Notes: generated by a model from the letters alone, not told the origin. A DNA stretch of 43,510 nt from UBA4292 sp002395865 (GCA_946533395.1 CAMNBU010000020.1:1-43510), one strand, 5' to 3'. Shown: positions 1 through 8,207, counted from the first letter of the stretch. Numbers and translations: made by a program.

Positions 1-78
1 TCGAATGCCGCCTGATGTGTTGCTATACAACGTTTAGACGTTACAGGGTACTAGTATGTTTTTAACTATTCGTATCTA

Positions 79-1407
79 TCAGCCGTTGGTATCTACCCAG
101 GTGGTTCCGACCAGTTTCTGTACTTCGCCGTGATCGGCACACTGGCAGTAGATGGTTCCGTCGCTTCCCGCGTATACCTTCGACCAGGTGTGGTCGGTAT
201 TGCCGTGCTGTATGATGACGGCGTAGTGGTTGGCTGCAGGTATCATAAGAGTTCCCGCTGCGTCCCAGAACCACTCACCGCACTCTGTGCAGTAGTAGTG
301 AGGCCTGTAGCCGTCGGCGGCGGCTGTGGCGGCCTTGTAGGGCTGCTTTACCTCGATGCTGTGGCCGTACGGATCGAGAGTGATCTCGTAGGGTTCGGTG
401 ATCATGTTCTCGTAGCTTGCCTTGTTGGTCCAGTACCATGTGTGGCATTTCGTGCACTCCCAGTATTCCTTGTTGCCGTAGGTGGTGCAGCTCGGATAAG
501 AGAAACCGTGGCAGACCAGATCGTGTCCCGTGGCAGGAATGGCATGCTCGGGATACGGATACAGGAGCTCGCCCTGCGCATCCTTGAAGAACTCTCCGCA
601 ATCCGGGCAGTACCAGTGCGCGTACCAGCCTTCGCAGTCGCATGTGGGATCCAACTGCTCCTCGTATTTGAGGTTCGGGTGCTTGTGTATCCGGCATGCA
701 TCGGGGCTGATGGCAGGTGCTCCGGGGGAGTCATCGAAGAACCACTGCTTGCAGTTCTTGCACTCTAAATGAGCCTTTACTCCGTAAGACGTGCATGTGG
801 CCTTCACCTCGGCTACCTCCACGAGATCGTGGTGGGGAGCTATCTCCAGCTGGCCGTGATCCGTTACAGGGTTCTTTCCGTCCTCATCCCAGTACTCCTG
901 ACTGCATCCCTTGCAGTAGTAGTACTTCTCGTGGCCCATCTCGGTACATGTGGGTGCCAGATAGGGCGCCTCCATGATCTGATGACCAATGGGCTCGGTG
1001 ACGGTGTCCTTTATATCGGCAATGGGGGTGGTTCCCTCCTCGTCCCAGAACATATCTTTGCAGATGGTGCAGATCCAGTAGCCCTTGCAGCCCGGCTCCG
1101 TGCAGGTGGGATATGTGAAGGGTACGGATGTCAGAGCGTGGGTGTGTTCCTCCTTTGTAGTGGGAGCTTCGGTCACAGGCTCAGCTGTCGCAGGTTCTGC
1201 GGTCGAACCTTCCTTGGTCACATCCTCCTCGGTCTGCGCCTGCGCGGATGTCTCCTGCGAGCCACCCTCCTTCGTACCGGTATCGGCCGTGGTCTCTGCA
1301 GCAGCAGTGGCGGAGTCCGTGTCCTTGACGGGGTCGGTCCCCAGAAGGTCGCAGCCGCACAGCAGCAACGCGCTCATAACAACAGCGGTGTATTTCTTCA
1401 ATGTCAT
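79..1407 (-). CDS. Secreted lipoprotein with six cysteine-paired repeats
   Basis: Probable surface lipoprotein of 442 aa; function unknown. The start is the ATG at 1405-1407, preceded by AAGGAGG; an in-frame ATG 30 nt upstream lacks such a site. Residues 1-19 form a lipoprotein signal ending LLLCGC, with Cys19 the likely lipidated residue. A Thr/Glu/Ala-rich linker follows to about residue 85. The rest consists of six degenerate repeats of about 55-60 aa with the core C-T-x2-G-x3-Y-W-x-C-x2-C-x3-F-W-D-x2-G. The sixth unit keeps the C-x2-C pair but has lost the leading Cys (ATAAADGYRPHYYCTEC). The paired cysteines could bind metal or form disulfides; the sequence does not decide. Its own promoter is suggested at 1471-1500. 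No clear terminator is visible between 1 and 78. Related cysteine-pair repeats occur in surface proteins of Lachnospiraceae (recollection, not checked). Confidence 0.8.
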   Translation of the reverse strand: MTLKKYTAVVMSALLLCGCDLLGTDPVKDTDSATAAAETTADTGTKEGGSQETSAQAQTEEDVTKEGSTAEPATAEPVTEAPTTKEEHTHALTSVPFTYPTCTEPGCKGYWICTICKDMFWDEEGTTPIADIKDTVTEPIGHQIMEAPYLAPTCTEMGHEKYYYCKGCSQEYWDEDGKNPVTDHGQLEIAPHHDLVEVAEVKATCTSYGVKAHLECKNCKQWFFDDSPGAPAISPDACRIHKHPNLKYEEQLDPTCDCEGWYAHWYCPDCGEFFKDAQGELLYPYPEHAIPATGHDLVCHGFSYPSCTTYGNKEYWECTKCHTWYWTNKASYENMITEPYEITLDPYGHSIEVKQPYKAATAAADGYRPHYYCTECGEWFWDAAGTLMIPAANHYAVIIQHGNTDHTWSKVYAGSDGTIYCQCADHGEVQKLVGTTWVDTNG

Positions 1408-1470
1408 GGCTATTCCTCCTTGTATCGATAAGTTCATCGGAAATCTTCTGAATTACTTCACAAGGAGATA

Positions 1471-1500
1471 ATAATATAAATCTCTTCTAAAATCAATCAA
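1471..1500 (-). promoter_or_regulatory. Putative promoter of the repeat lipoprotein
   Basis: Read on the minus strand: TTGATT (1495-1500), an 18-bp spacer, then TATTAT (1471-1476), about 65 nt upstream of the lipoprotein start at 1407. The AT-rich stretch fits a sigma-A promoter, though neither box is perfect. Confidence 0.4.
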
Positions 1501-1552
1501 ATAGCCTTTATATATTCTTAATAAACCCTTACTAAATGCCATAAAGGGCATG

Positions 1553-1981
1553 TCAGATCGACCACTGCGTCCAGTCTCCGTCGTTTTCCATGTAATCGGA
1601 GAGCTTTTTGCTCTTGAAGAAATCGTGCACGAGACGGTCGTACTCCTCCCACAGCGGGAGAGTCCGGCAGAAATCCTTCCTCGGGCAGTCGTAGGGCTTG
1701 TCGGGGTCGATGCATGAGACCGTGGCGAGATTGCCCTCGGTAACACGGAGTATCTCATAGATGGAATAGTCCTCGGGAGCCTTGGCGAGCCTGTAGCCGC
1801 CGTATTTGCCGGGCAATCCGACCAGCAGGCCGCCCTCCACAAGCATCTTGCATATTATCTCCAGATATTTCTTGGAGATCTCCTGGCGCTCCGCCACATC
1901 CTTGAGCGTGACGGGACCGTTCGGATGCTCCGCGATGTCTATCATGGTGCGCAGAGCATAACGTCCTTTGGTTGAGATCAT
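1553..1981 (-). CDS. Rrf2-family transcriptional regulator (IscR/CymR-like)
   Basis: DNA-binding regulator of 142 aa. The start at 1981 (MISTKGRYALR) is chosen because GGAGGGG lies just upstream and because Rrf2 proteins begin this way; an in-frame ATG 45 nt upstream lacks such a site. Residues 1-60 form the winged helix, including the YLEIICKML recognition region and the GKYGGYRLAK wing typical of the family. Cys90, Cys99 and Cys105 lie where IscR carries its Fe-S cysteines, with x8 and x5 spacing, so cluster binding is possible; Bacillus CymR lacks this trio. The gene is divergent from metY-cysK, which suggests control of cysteine/methionine synthesis or Fe-S sensing. TATAAT on the minus strand at 2015-2020 is a likely -10 of its own promoter, with only a T-rich -35 region. 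Confidence 0.9.
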   Translation of the reverse strand: MISTKGRYALRTMIDIAEHPNGPVTLKDVAERQEISKKYLEIICKMLVEGGLLVGLPGKYGGYRLAKAPEDYSIYEILRVTEGNLATVSCIDPDKPYDCPRKDFCRTLPLWEEYDRLVHDFFKSKKLSDYMENDGDWTQWSI

Positions 1982-2061
1982 GGGTATTTCCCCTCCTTCG
2001 GTTTGTTGAAGACGATTATACCGCAAATGCTCCGAAAAAAAAAGATAAAAAATTCACAAAA

Positions 2062-2095
2062 ACCTATTGACACAGTAGGTAAATAGTGCTAAACT
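2062..2095 (+). promoter_or_regulatory. metY-cysK promoter with overlapping 19-bp dyad operator
   Basis: TTGACA (2067-2072), a 17-bp spacer and TAAACT (2090-2095) form a good sigma-A promoter about 100 nt upstream of metY. The -35 box sits inside the dyad ACCTATTGACACAGTAGGT (2062-2080), whose two halves match at 7 of 9 symmetric positions (ACCTAnTG / CAnTAGGT). A regulator bound there would block the -35 box. The adjacent Rrf2 protein is the obvious candidate (inference). Confidence 0.65.
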
Positions 2096-2196
2096 CTCCA
2101 ACATCAGCCGAAGACAAGCCGAAAAACAGCGAAAAGGGCTCAAACAGCGGTTGACTTAATCATTAAAGAGATTATAATCAGAAAGGCGGTATTACC

Positions 2197-3483
2197 ATGA
2201 GCGATTACAGATTTGAGACCTTACAGCTTCACGTTGGACAGGAACAGCCGGATCCGGCTACAGATTCGAGGGCGGTGCCCATCTACCAGACCACTTCATA
2301 TGTGTTCAGAAACAGTGAGCACGCCGCAGCTCGTTTCGGACTTGCCGACGCCGGCAATATCTACGGAAGACTTACGAACTCCACACAGGACGTTTTGGAG
2401 AAGAGAGTAGCGGCTCTGGAGGGCGGCACGGCAGCGCTTGCGGTAGCGAGCGGCGCGGCAGCCATCACCTACACCATAGAAGCTCTCGCCGCAAACGGCG
2501 GCCACATCGTGGCGCAGAAGACCATCTACGGCGGCAGCTACAACCTGCTCGCCCACACACTTCCGCAGTACGGAGTGAGGACCACATTTGTGGACGCACA
2601 TGATCTTAAGGAAGTGGAGGCGGCCATCGAGCCCGATACCAGAGCCATCTATCTCGAGACTTTGGGCAATCCGAACAGCGACATCCCGGACATCGACGCC
2701 ATAGCGCAGATCGCTCACAGCCACGGACTTCCGCTGGTTATAGATAACACCTTCGGAACGCCTTATCTTATCCGCCCGCTCGAGCACGGAGCTGACATCG
2801 TAGTCCACTCGGCTACGAAGTTCCTCGGCGGCCACGGAACCACTCTCGGCGGTATCATCGTAGAGGGCGGCAAGTTCGACTGGAAGAAGAGCGGTAAGTA
2901 CCCGGGCATCGCTGCACCGAATCCCAGCTATCACGGCGTAAGCTTCTACGATGCGGTAGGACCCGCGGCGTTCGTTACATACATCAGGGCGATACTTCTT
3001 CGCGACACCGGAGCCTGCATCTCACCGTTTAACGCATTCCTTCTTCTTCAGGGCATCGAGACGCTCTCGCTCAGACTTGAGAGACATGCGTATAACACTA
3101 AGAAGGTCGTTGAGTTTTTGGCAAAGCATCCGCTCGTTGAGAAGGTGAACCATCCTTCGCTTGCCGATCATCCCGACCACGCACTGTACGAGAAGTATTT
3201 CAAGGACGGCGGCGCAAGCATATTTACATTCGATATCAAGGGCGGCAAGGACGCGGCATGGAAGTTTATCGACGGACTTCAGATCTTCTCGCTTCTCGCA
3301 AATGTGGCTGACGTGAAGAGCCTCGTCATCCATCCCGCATCGACCACGCACTCGCAGCTCTCAGAGGAGGAGCTCGCGCAGGTAGGTATCGGACAGGGCA
3401 CCATAAGGCTGTCCATCGGTACAGAGCACATAGACGACATCATCGCGGACCTTGAGAGAGGTTTCGCCGCAGTAAATGCATAA
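2197..3483 (+). CDS. metY: O-acetylhomoserine sulfhydrylase (aminocarboxypropyltransferase)
   Basis: PLP enzyme of the Cys/Met-metabolism fold-type I family, 428 aa. It is expected to join O-acetylhomoserine with sulfide to give homocysteine, or with methanethiol to give methionine, in the cytosol. The start SDYRFETLQLHVGQ is the usual family N-terminus. Lys208 in SATKFLGGHGT is the Schiff-base lysine, and Asp183 in VIDNTFGTPY pairs with the PLP ring nitrogen. The long insert around residues 220-250 (GGKFDWKKSGKYPG) separates MetY from the shorter MetB/MetC enzymes. It is followed 20 nt later by cysK, so the two sulfide-using enzymes form one transcript under the promoter at 2062-2095. Confidence 0.95.
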   Translation: MSDYRFETLQLHVGQEQPDPATDSRAVPIYQTTSYVFRNSEHAAARFGLADAGNIYGRLTNSTQDVLEKRVAALEGGTAALAVASGAAAITYTIEALAANGGHIVAQKTIYGGSYNLLAHTLPQYGVRTTFVDAHDLKEVEAAIEPDTRAIYLETLGNPNSDIPDIDAIAQIAHSHGLPLVIDNTFGTPYLIRPLEHGADIVVHSATKFLGGHGTTLGGIIVEGGKFDWKKSGKYPGIAAPNPSYHGVSFYDAVGPAAFVTYIRAILLRDTGACISPFNAFLLLQGIETLSLRLERHAYNTKKVVEFLAKHPLVEKVNHPSLADHPDHALYEKYFKDGGASIFTFDIKGGKDAAWKFIDGLQIFSLLANVADVKSLVIHPASTTHSQLSEEELAQVGIGQGTIRLSIGTEHIDDIIADLERGFAAVNA

Positions 3484-3503
3484 TACAATAAGGAGGTAGT
3501 ATA

Positions 3504-4436
3504 ATGTCTAACATTTACAAAGGAACACTTGGCCTTATAGGAAACACACCCCTTGTAGAGGTGACCAATATAGAGAAGGAGCTGGGACTTTCTGCCACAG
3601 TCCTCGTAAAGCTGGAGTACTTCAACCCGGCAGGAAGCGTTAAGGACAGAATCGCCAAGGCGATGATCGAGGACGCGGAGGAGAGAGGCCTGCTTAAGGA
3701 GGGCTCCGTTATAATCGAGCCCACCAGCGGCAATACAGGTATCGGTCTTGCGTCTATCGCGGCAGCCAAGGGCTATCGCATCATACTGACCATGCCCGAG
3801 ACCATGAGCGTTGAGAGAAGAAACATCTTAAAGGCTTACGGTGCCGAGCTGGTGCTCACCGAGGGCGCGAAGGGCATGAAGGGCGCCATCGCCAAGGCTG
3901 AGGAGCTCGCTGCCACCATACCCGGCGCATTCATCCCCGGACAGTTCACGAACCCCGCGAACCCCGCCGTTCACAAGAGAACGACCGGTCCCGAGATCTG
4001 GAAGGATACCGATGGAAATGTGGACATATTCATCGCGGGCGTAGGTACGGGCGGAACTCTCACCGGTACAGGCGAGTTCTTAAAGTCACAGAAGCCTGAT
4101 GTTAAGATCGTGGCTCTCGAGCCGGACGCTTCACCCGTCCTTTCGGAGGGCAAGCCCGGTCCTCACAAGATACAGGGCATCGGCGCAGGCTTCGTTCCGG
4201 ATGTTCTGAACACAGCTGTTTATGATGAGATCTACAGGGCATCGGCCGAAGAGGCTTTCCAGGCGGCGAAGCTCCTCGCAAAGAAGGAGGGCATTTCCGT
4301 GGGCATTTCCTCCGGTGCGGCACTTTCCGCTGCCATCGCCTACGCGAAGAAGCCTGAGAACGCAGGCAAGACAATCGTGGCTCTCCTTCCCGACAGCGGC
4401 GACAGATACTACTCGACAGCACTCTTTACCGAATAA
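3504..4436 (+). CDS. cysK: Cysteine synthase A (O-acetylserine sulfhydrylase)
   Basis: Converts O-acetylserine and sulfide to cysteine using PLP; 310 aa, normal length. The start is preceded by AAGGAGG. Lys47 in NPAGSVKDRI is the PLP lysine, TSGNTGIGLA is the substrate-binding Asn loop, and GTGGTLTG is the phosphate-binding glycine loop. The C-terminal PDSGDRYYST is the family signature. It is the second gene of the metY-cysK unit and is closed by the terminator at 4451-4474. Confidence 0.97.
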   Translation: MSNIYKGTLGLIGNTPLVEVTNIEKELGLSATVLVKLEYFNPAGSVKDRIAKAMIEDAEERGLLKEGSVIIEPTSGNTGIGLASIAAAKGYRIILTMPETMSVERRNILKAYGAELVLTEGAKGMKGAIAKAEELAATIPGAFIPGQFTNPANPAVHKRTTGPEIWKDTDGNVDIFIAGVGTGGTLTGTGEFLKSQKPDVKIVALEPDASPVLSEGKPGPHKIQGIGAGFVPDVLNTAVYDEIYRASAEEAFQAAKLLAKKEGISVGISSGAALSAAIAYAKKPENAGKTIVALLPDSGDRYYSTALFTE

Positions 4437-4450
4437 TAAACGCTGCTATG

Positions 4451-4474
4451 GCCCGGGCACTGCCCGGGCTTTTC
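4451..4474 (+). terminator. Rho-independent terminator after cysK
   Basis: Stem GCCCGGG / CCCGGGC (4451-4457 with 4463-4469) around a CACTG loop, followed by TTTTCT. It lies 14 nt past the cysK stop. Confidence 0.85.
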
Positions 4475-4523
4475 TGTCGTCATGATATGTGTCATCCTGA
4501 GCGAGTGGGAAAGTTTTTTATCT

Positions 4524-4557
4524 TGTTGGACATGTGTTGGACATACCCTGTTAAACT
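4524..4557 (+). promoter_or_regulatory. Tandem-repeat promoter, copy 1 (candidate activator site)
   Basis: Two identical copies of TGTTGGACAT (4524-4533 and 4535-4544) separated by one G, an 11-bp period. Seven bases later lies TAAACT (4552-4557), a fair -10 box. No -35 box stands at the normal 16-18 bp; the repeats occupy that place. The same repeats with the same 7-bp gap recur at 39095-39128. This resembles Pho-box type activation by an OmpR/PhoB-family regulator (inference). Confidence 0.6.
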
Positions 4558-4611
4558 CACCCCCGAAAGCTGAAATCTATATAAAAAACGACCATTTCGG
4601 AGGATAAGGAA

Positions 4612-6852
4612 ATGCCTGTCACCATAAGTAAGATCAATTCATTCGTACCCGTAAAGGACAGATATAAGGCTGCGTATAATAATGCCGACAACAATGTCCT
4701 CTATAATATCTCCACGCTGAGGAGGATACTCGAGCGGTTTGAAGAACGCGACGAGATGATAAAAAATGCCAGAGGGCATCTGAACAATGTTCTAAATAGC
4801 GCTGACGGAAAGATAAAGAAGGATTACGGTGATGAGTCACTGGCGCTCCTTCACGAAAAGTATCTGCCCTACCTGTATAATATAAGCACTTCGGAAGCTT
4901 CTCCTATACCGGATGAAGAAAAAGAACAGGTGAAGGAGCTCACGCAGAGGATCGCCTATGGCATAGCTGATGAAAAGGAGCTCAATAAGGTTGCTGCCGA
5001 TTATAAAATCAAGCCGCTCATGGCGGCTGAGATCAACGCCGTCGCCATGCACGGAAAATTCGCGGTGGATGCGGAGAAGAAGGCGGCGCTGAAGGAGAAC
5101 CTGAGGAACAAGATAAATCAGGCTATCGAGAAGGATGACGAGCATCAGCAGGGTATTCAGGAGCAGCCCCAGCAGGCTCCGGAGGTAGCCGCGGATCTGA
5201 ACGGAGAGGCGACCGCGCAGAGCGCGTGGGATACCATTGTCGGCATTCAGAGAGAGATAGGCGCCATGCCCAAAAACGGCGATGACGTGGCGTTTCTTCT
5301 CGAACGCTCGAAGCTCGAGGGGGCTCAGAAGACAGAATTCATAAACGGCAAGAATGAGCAGATAAAGAAGGCCGAGGTCGAGGCGTGCCTCAAGATCATG
5401 GCCACCAGACGCGCGGGTTTCGTGGAGAGAAACGCGAAGCAGACCCTGCAGATAAGACTTTCGAAGAGCATGCGGGAAAATGCCCTGGCAGAGCTTAAGA
5501 AGGACACTATGCTTGTCGATTTCCTGAATGGGCTTACACAGGAGCAGAGGAGATACTACATAGGCAAGGGCCACGGCGGCGCGATGGAGGATGCATACAA
5601 GGAGCATGTAAAGAACGCGCAGACCATTTCGTCCAATAAAGTTAATGAGTACTACATGCCGGACGCCAAGACCAGAACGGAGATCCTGCAGACCCGTTTC
5701 AAGAGCCGCGCGTTTTCCCGCGCAGGTGCCCGGGCACAGGCTGCGGCCTATGCGGAGCTCATCGCCACGAGAGCGGCGGTGGGTTCCATAAGAGGGGACA
5801 AGAACTCCCTGAAGGAGACCATAGACGCGAAGGAACTCGATGAATGCAGAAAGGAGCTTATGGAGGGCGCTTCGTATCAGGCTCTTATAAATGTTGCTGC
5901 GAATGGTGACAATACGCGCGATATAGCCGGCCACGGCCACGGCGGCAGGCTTGAGGATGAGGTCGTAAATGAGGTGTGCAGAATGGGCGCTTCGGCCGGG
6001 TACGGATACCGCCTCCCCATTGTCAGCGACAGGATAGCACCCACAGCCGGCAGGAGGATGTCCGATATCCGCATCATGCTTTCGACCCCGGACCGCCGCG
6101 ATAACTCGCCGCTTCGCTTCAGGACAGTGCTCACGAAGGAGCAGAAGATAGAGAAGCTCGCGGAGTACTCCATGCTCAAGGAGCTCGACCCGGACACCAA
6201 GATGCACAACACCCTAAAGTTTAAGAGAAATTTGGATACGAAGATCGCGGCTTACAAGATGATGAACCTGAGCGATAAGCAGGTGAATGACTTCGTGGAG
6301 GCTGCGGTGCAGGGTGAAGATCAGTTGAAGAACGCCGTCAGTGAGTACGAGGAGTCAGTAAAGAGCAGACTCGCCGGAAATATGAAGATGGCAGAGGTTA
6401 GGAAGGAACTGGCAGATATCAAGAAGACTCCAGACTGGGAGATGAAGATGAAGGGTGAGCTCATAGTTCTGGCGGCAAAGAAGATGGTGGTTGACACTCA
6501 GCTTGCCAAGCCCGAGGACCTCTACAACGTATATGAGGGCTTCAGGGGACGCAACTATATGAAGAACGTTAACTATCTTATGGCAGACACCGCGTTCGTC
6601 AGGATGAACGAGAAACTCAGTGCCAAAAGGCTTGCAGAGGTGATAGAGAACAACGGAACAGCGCTGATGGATGAGTATAATAAGGCCAAGGTTCTGGTCT
6701 CGGAGGAGATAAAGGCGAGAAAGGAAGCTATCCTGAAGGAAAGAGAAATGGCCGGGAAGAAGCCTGCCGAGGTCGTATTGCCTCAGAACGGCAACATAGG
6801 AGTAGAACAGCTCCATCAGGATGATAACGTTATAAATATAAATGTGGTATGA
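4612..6852 (+). CDS. Large helical, charge-rich protein of unknown function
   Basis: Not recognised. 746 aa, start at an ATG preceded by GGAGGATAAGG. There is no signal peptide or membrane segment, so it is probably cytosolic or exported by a route without a cleaved leader. The composition is rich in Lys, Glu and Ala and predicts mostly helix and coiled coil. A Gln/Pro/Glu-rich linker at about 182-200 separates an N-terminal helical part from the rest. A short motif occurs twice: GKGHGGAMEDAYKEHV around His321 and GHGHGGRLEDEVVNEV around His443, both of the form GHGG-x2-ED-x4-E-x-V. Residues 540-715 are again helical. It is transcribed from the tandem-repeat promoter at 4524-4557 and overlaps the following radical SAM gene by ATGA. 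Codon use matches the neighbouring genes. Confidence 0.8.
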   Translation: MPVTISKINSFVPVKDRYKAAYNNADNNVLYNISTLRRILERFEERDEMIKNARGHLNNVLNSADGKIKKDYGDESLALLHEKYLPYLYNISTSEASPIPDEEKEQVKELTQRIAYGIADEKELNKVAADYKIKPLMAAEINAVAMHGKFAVDAEKKAALKENLRNKINQAIEKDDEHQQGIQEQPQQAPEVAADLNGEATAQSAWDTIVGIQREIGAMPKNGDDVAFLLERSKLEGAQKTEFINGKNEQIKKAEVEACLKIMATRRAGFVERNAKQTLQIRLSKSMRENALAELKKDTMLVDFLNGLTQEQRRYYIGKGHGGAMEDAYKEHVKNAQTISSNKVNEYYMPDAKTRTEILQTRFKSRAFSRAGARAQAAAYAELIATRAAVGSIRGDKNSLKETIDAKELDECRKELMEGASYQALINVAANGDNTRDIAGHGHGGRLEDEVVNEVCRMGASAGYGYRLPIVSDRIAPTAGRRMSDIRIMLSTPDRRDNSPLRFRTVLTKEQKIEKLAEYSMLKELDPDTKMHNTLKFKRNLDTKIAAYKMMNLSDKQVNDFVEAAVQGEDQLKNAVSEYEESVKSRLAGNMKMAEVRKELADIKKTPDWEMKMKGELIVLAAKKMVVDTQLAKPEDLYNVYEGFRGRNYMKNVNYLMADTAFVRMNEKLSAKRLAEVIENNGTALMDEYNKAKVLVSEEIKARKEAILKEREMAGKKPAEVVLPQNGNIGVEQLHQDDNVININVV

Positions 6853-7724
6853 CAACTGTAAATGACTATCTGAGATCGGTCTACGGTACTAAGGTATACA
6901 AGCTCGCGCTAAACGGCGGCTTCACCTGCCCGAACCGTGACGGAACGAAGGGGAGCAGGGGGTGCATATTCTGCTCCGCGGGCGGAAGCGGGGATTTCGC
7001 CGAGAGCCCGCAGCTGCCGGTATCCGAACAGTTGGCGCTGGCCAAACAGAGGGTCGCTGCGAAGATAAAAAACGGCAGATACATAGCATATTTTCAGGCG
7101 TATACAGGCACGTATGCGCCCGCTTCGCGTCTTCGAAAGCTATACTATGATGCGGCTTCCGACCCGGATGTGGTCATCATATCCATTGCCACGAGACCCG
7201 ACTGCCTCGGGCCGGATGTGCTCGAACTTCTGGCTGAGCTGAATACCGTGAAGCCCGTGTGGGTGGAGCTTGGCCTACAGACCATCCACGAAAAGACCGC
7301 CGAGTACATACGCCGTGCGTATCCGCTTAGTGTGTACGAGGGGGCTGTAAATGCACTGAACGCCCTCGGCATAAAGGTCTTAACGCATGTGATACTCGGC
7401 CTGCCGGGTGAGAACCTGCGGATGATGAAGGAGACCGTGTCATATGTCTGTGAGAGGACTTGGGGCATAAAGCTTCAGCTCCTGCACATATTGAAGGGTA
7501 CCGACCTGGCTGACGAATATGCAGCAGGCCGCGTCCGCGCGCTGACAGAGGACGAATACATGAACATTCTGGCAGAGTGCATTCAGCTGATACCGGATGA
7601 CGTTGTGGTCCACCGGCTGACAGGCGACGGGCCGAAAAAGCTGCTTATCGCGCCTATGTGGAGCGCGGATAAAAAGAAAGTGATCAACAGAGTGAGGAAG
7701 GTCGTTTCCGGACATATGTCCTGA
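6849..7724 (+). CDS. Radical SAM protein, YhcC/TIGR01212 family
   Basis: 291 aa, close to the usual length of this family, whose members are widespread but of uncertain substrate. Cys27, Cys39 and Cys42 (CPNRDGTKGSRGCIFC) hold the [4Fe-4S] cluster with the x11-x2 spacing typical of YhcC rather than the common CX3CX2C. YLRSVYGTKVYKLALNGGF is the usual N-terminus, and WVELGLQTIHEKT and THVILGLPGE are conserved barrel motifs. The start overlaps the preceding stop (ATGA) and I see no Shine-Dalgarno site, so translation is probably coupled to the 746-aa gene. The link between the two may be only transcriptional. Confidence 0.92.
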   Translation: MTTVNDYLRSVYGTKVYKLALNGGFTCPNRDGTKGSRGCIFCSAGGSGDFAESPQLPVSEQLALAKQRVAAKIKNGRYIAYFQAYTGTYAPASRLRKLYYDAASDPDVVIISIATRPDCLGPDVLELLAELNTVKPVWVELGLQTIHEKTAEYIRRAYPLSVYEGAVNALNALGIKVLTHVILGLPGENLRMMKETVSYVCERTWGIKLQLLHILKGTDLADEYAAGRVRALTEDEYMNILAECIQLIPDDVVVHRLTGDGPKKLLIAPMWSADKKKVINRVRKVVSGHMS

Positions 7725-7991
7725 CGGCTTTAAGCATGACCTATCGTTGGAAAGGAGTTATCATGTCACCCAGACCGCAGATAAGAAGGATCCCGAAGCC
7801 ATGAGCCAAATCGAGAAGGAGGATCAGGCTCCGCAGGTGCAGATATAGGGCATGGATATGGTGGGAGTCTGCGAGTTCGCTGATTGTATTTTATCAGGAA
7901 CACTTTCGCCTCCTGCTTTTACCTATGGATAGACCTTGTGAACAGTTTGTGAAAAAGTTCACTCCCGGTGAACGAAAACTTTAGAAAAAAG

Positions 7992-8028
7992 ACCCGATTC
8001 TGTGAAGGTTCACAGTTTCGGGTTTTTT
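7992..8028 (+). terminator. Terminator after the 4612-7724 unit
   Basis: Stem ACCCGA-TT-CTGTGA, loop AGGT, TCACAG-TT-TCGGGT, followed by a T run to 8028 and preceded by an A run. It is probably active in both directions. Confidence 0.8.
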
Positions 8029-8079
8029 GATCGCACGGTAGTATATAAATGAATATAATAGTAGCGATTTTTGATACTG

Positions 8080-8108
8080 TTGACTAAAAGAAATGCCTGT
8101 GATAGCAT
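8080..8108 (+). promoter_or_regulatory. Putative promoter of the Rpn-type nuclease gene
   Basis: TTGACT (8080-8085), a 17-bp spacer, TAGCAT (8103-8108). The leader of about 95 nt contains a hairpin ATCGATT / AATCGAT (8152-8158 with 8169-8175) ahead of the AGGAGG site. Confidence 0.45.
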
Positions 8109-8207
8109 CATTACAGAGGGTTTTGAGCAGTTATGCGGTCGTGCGTTATAAATCGATTTTCTGCTTGGAATCGATCAAAAGATGGTGTATCATAAAAGGA
8201 GGAGCTT

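Larger units (their letters stand above)
7725..8207. other. 483-bp gap with terminator, promoter and possible gene remnants
   Basis: No normal gene. Two tiny overlapping frames follow a good AAAGGAG site: 7763-7804 (MSPRPQIRRIPKP) and 7801-7848 (15 codons). The first recalls the N-terminus of DUF134 proteins but nothing further matches, so a decayed gene is only a guess. Around 7936-8018 the words GTGAA and TTCAC recur, forming a small hairpin (7957-7973) and then the terminator at 7992-8028. A promoter for the next gene is seen at 8080-8108. Confidence 0.4.

Noticed and set aside
1..78. Short stem AACGT/ACGTT as terminator of the lipoprotein gene
   Set aside because: Only 5 bp and no T run on the minus strand; the true terminator may lie beyond the window.
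4837..6207. Open frame of 456 codons on the minus strand opposite the 746-aa gene
   Set aside because: Leu/Val/Arg-rich shadow translation without a ribosome site or promoter.
7763..7848. Two tiny overlapping frames (13 and 15 codons) after a good AAAGGAG site
   Set aside because: Too short to support as genes; the likeness of MSPRPQIRRI to DUF134 N-termini is not followed by any further match. Mentioned only in the gap entry.
7957..7973. Hairpin GTTCAC-TCCCG-GTGAAC as a regulatory element
   Set aside because: No T run and no clear partner; probably part of the GTGAA-rich stretch before the terminator.
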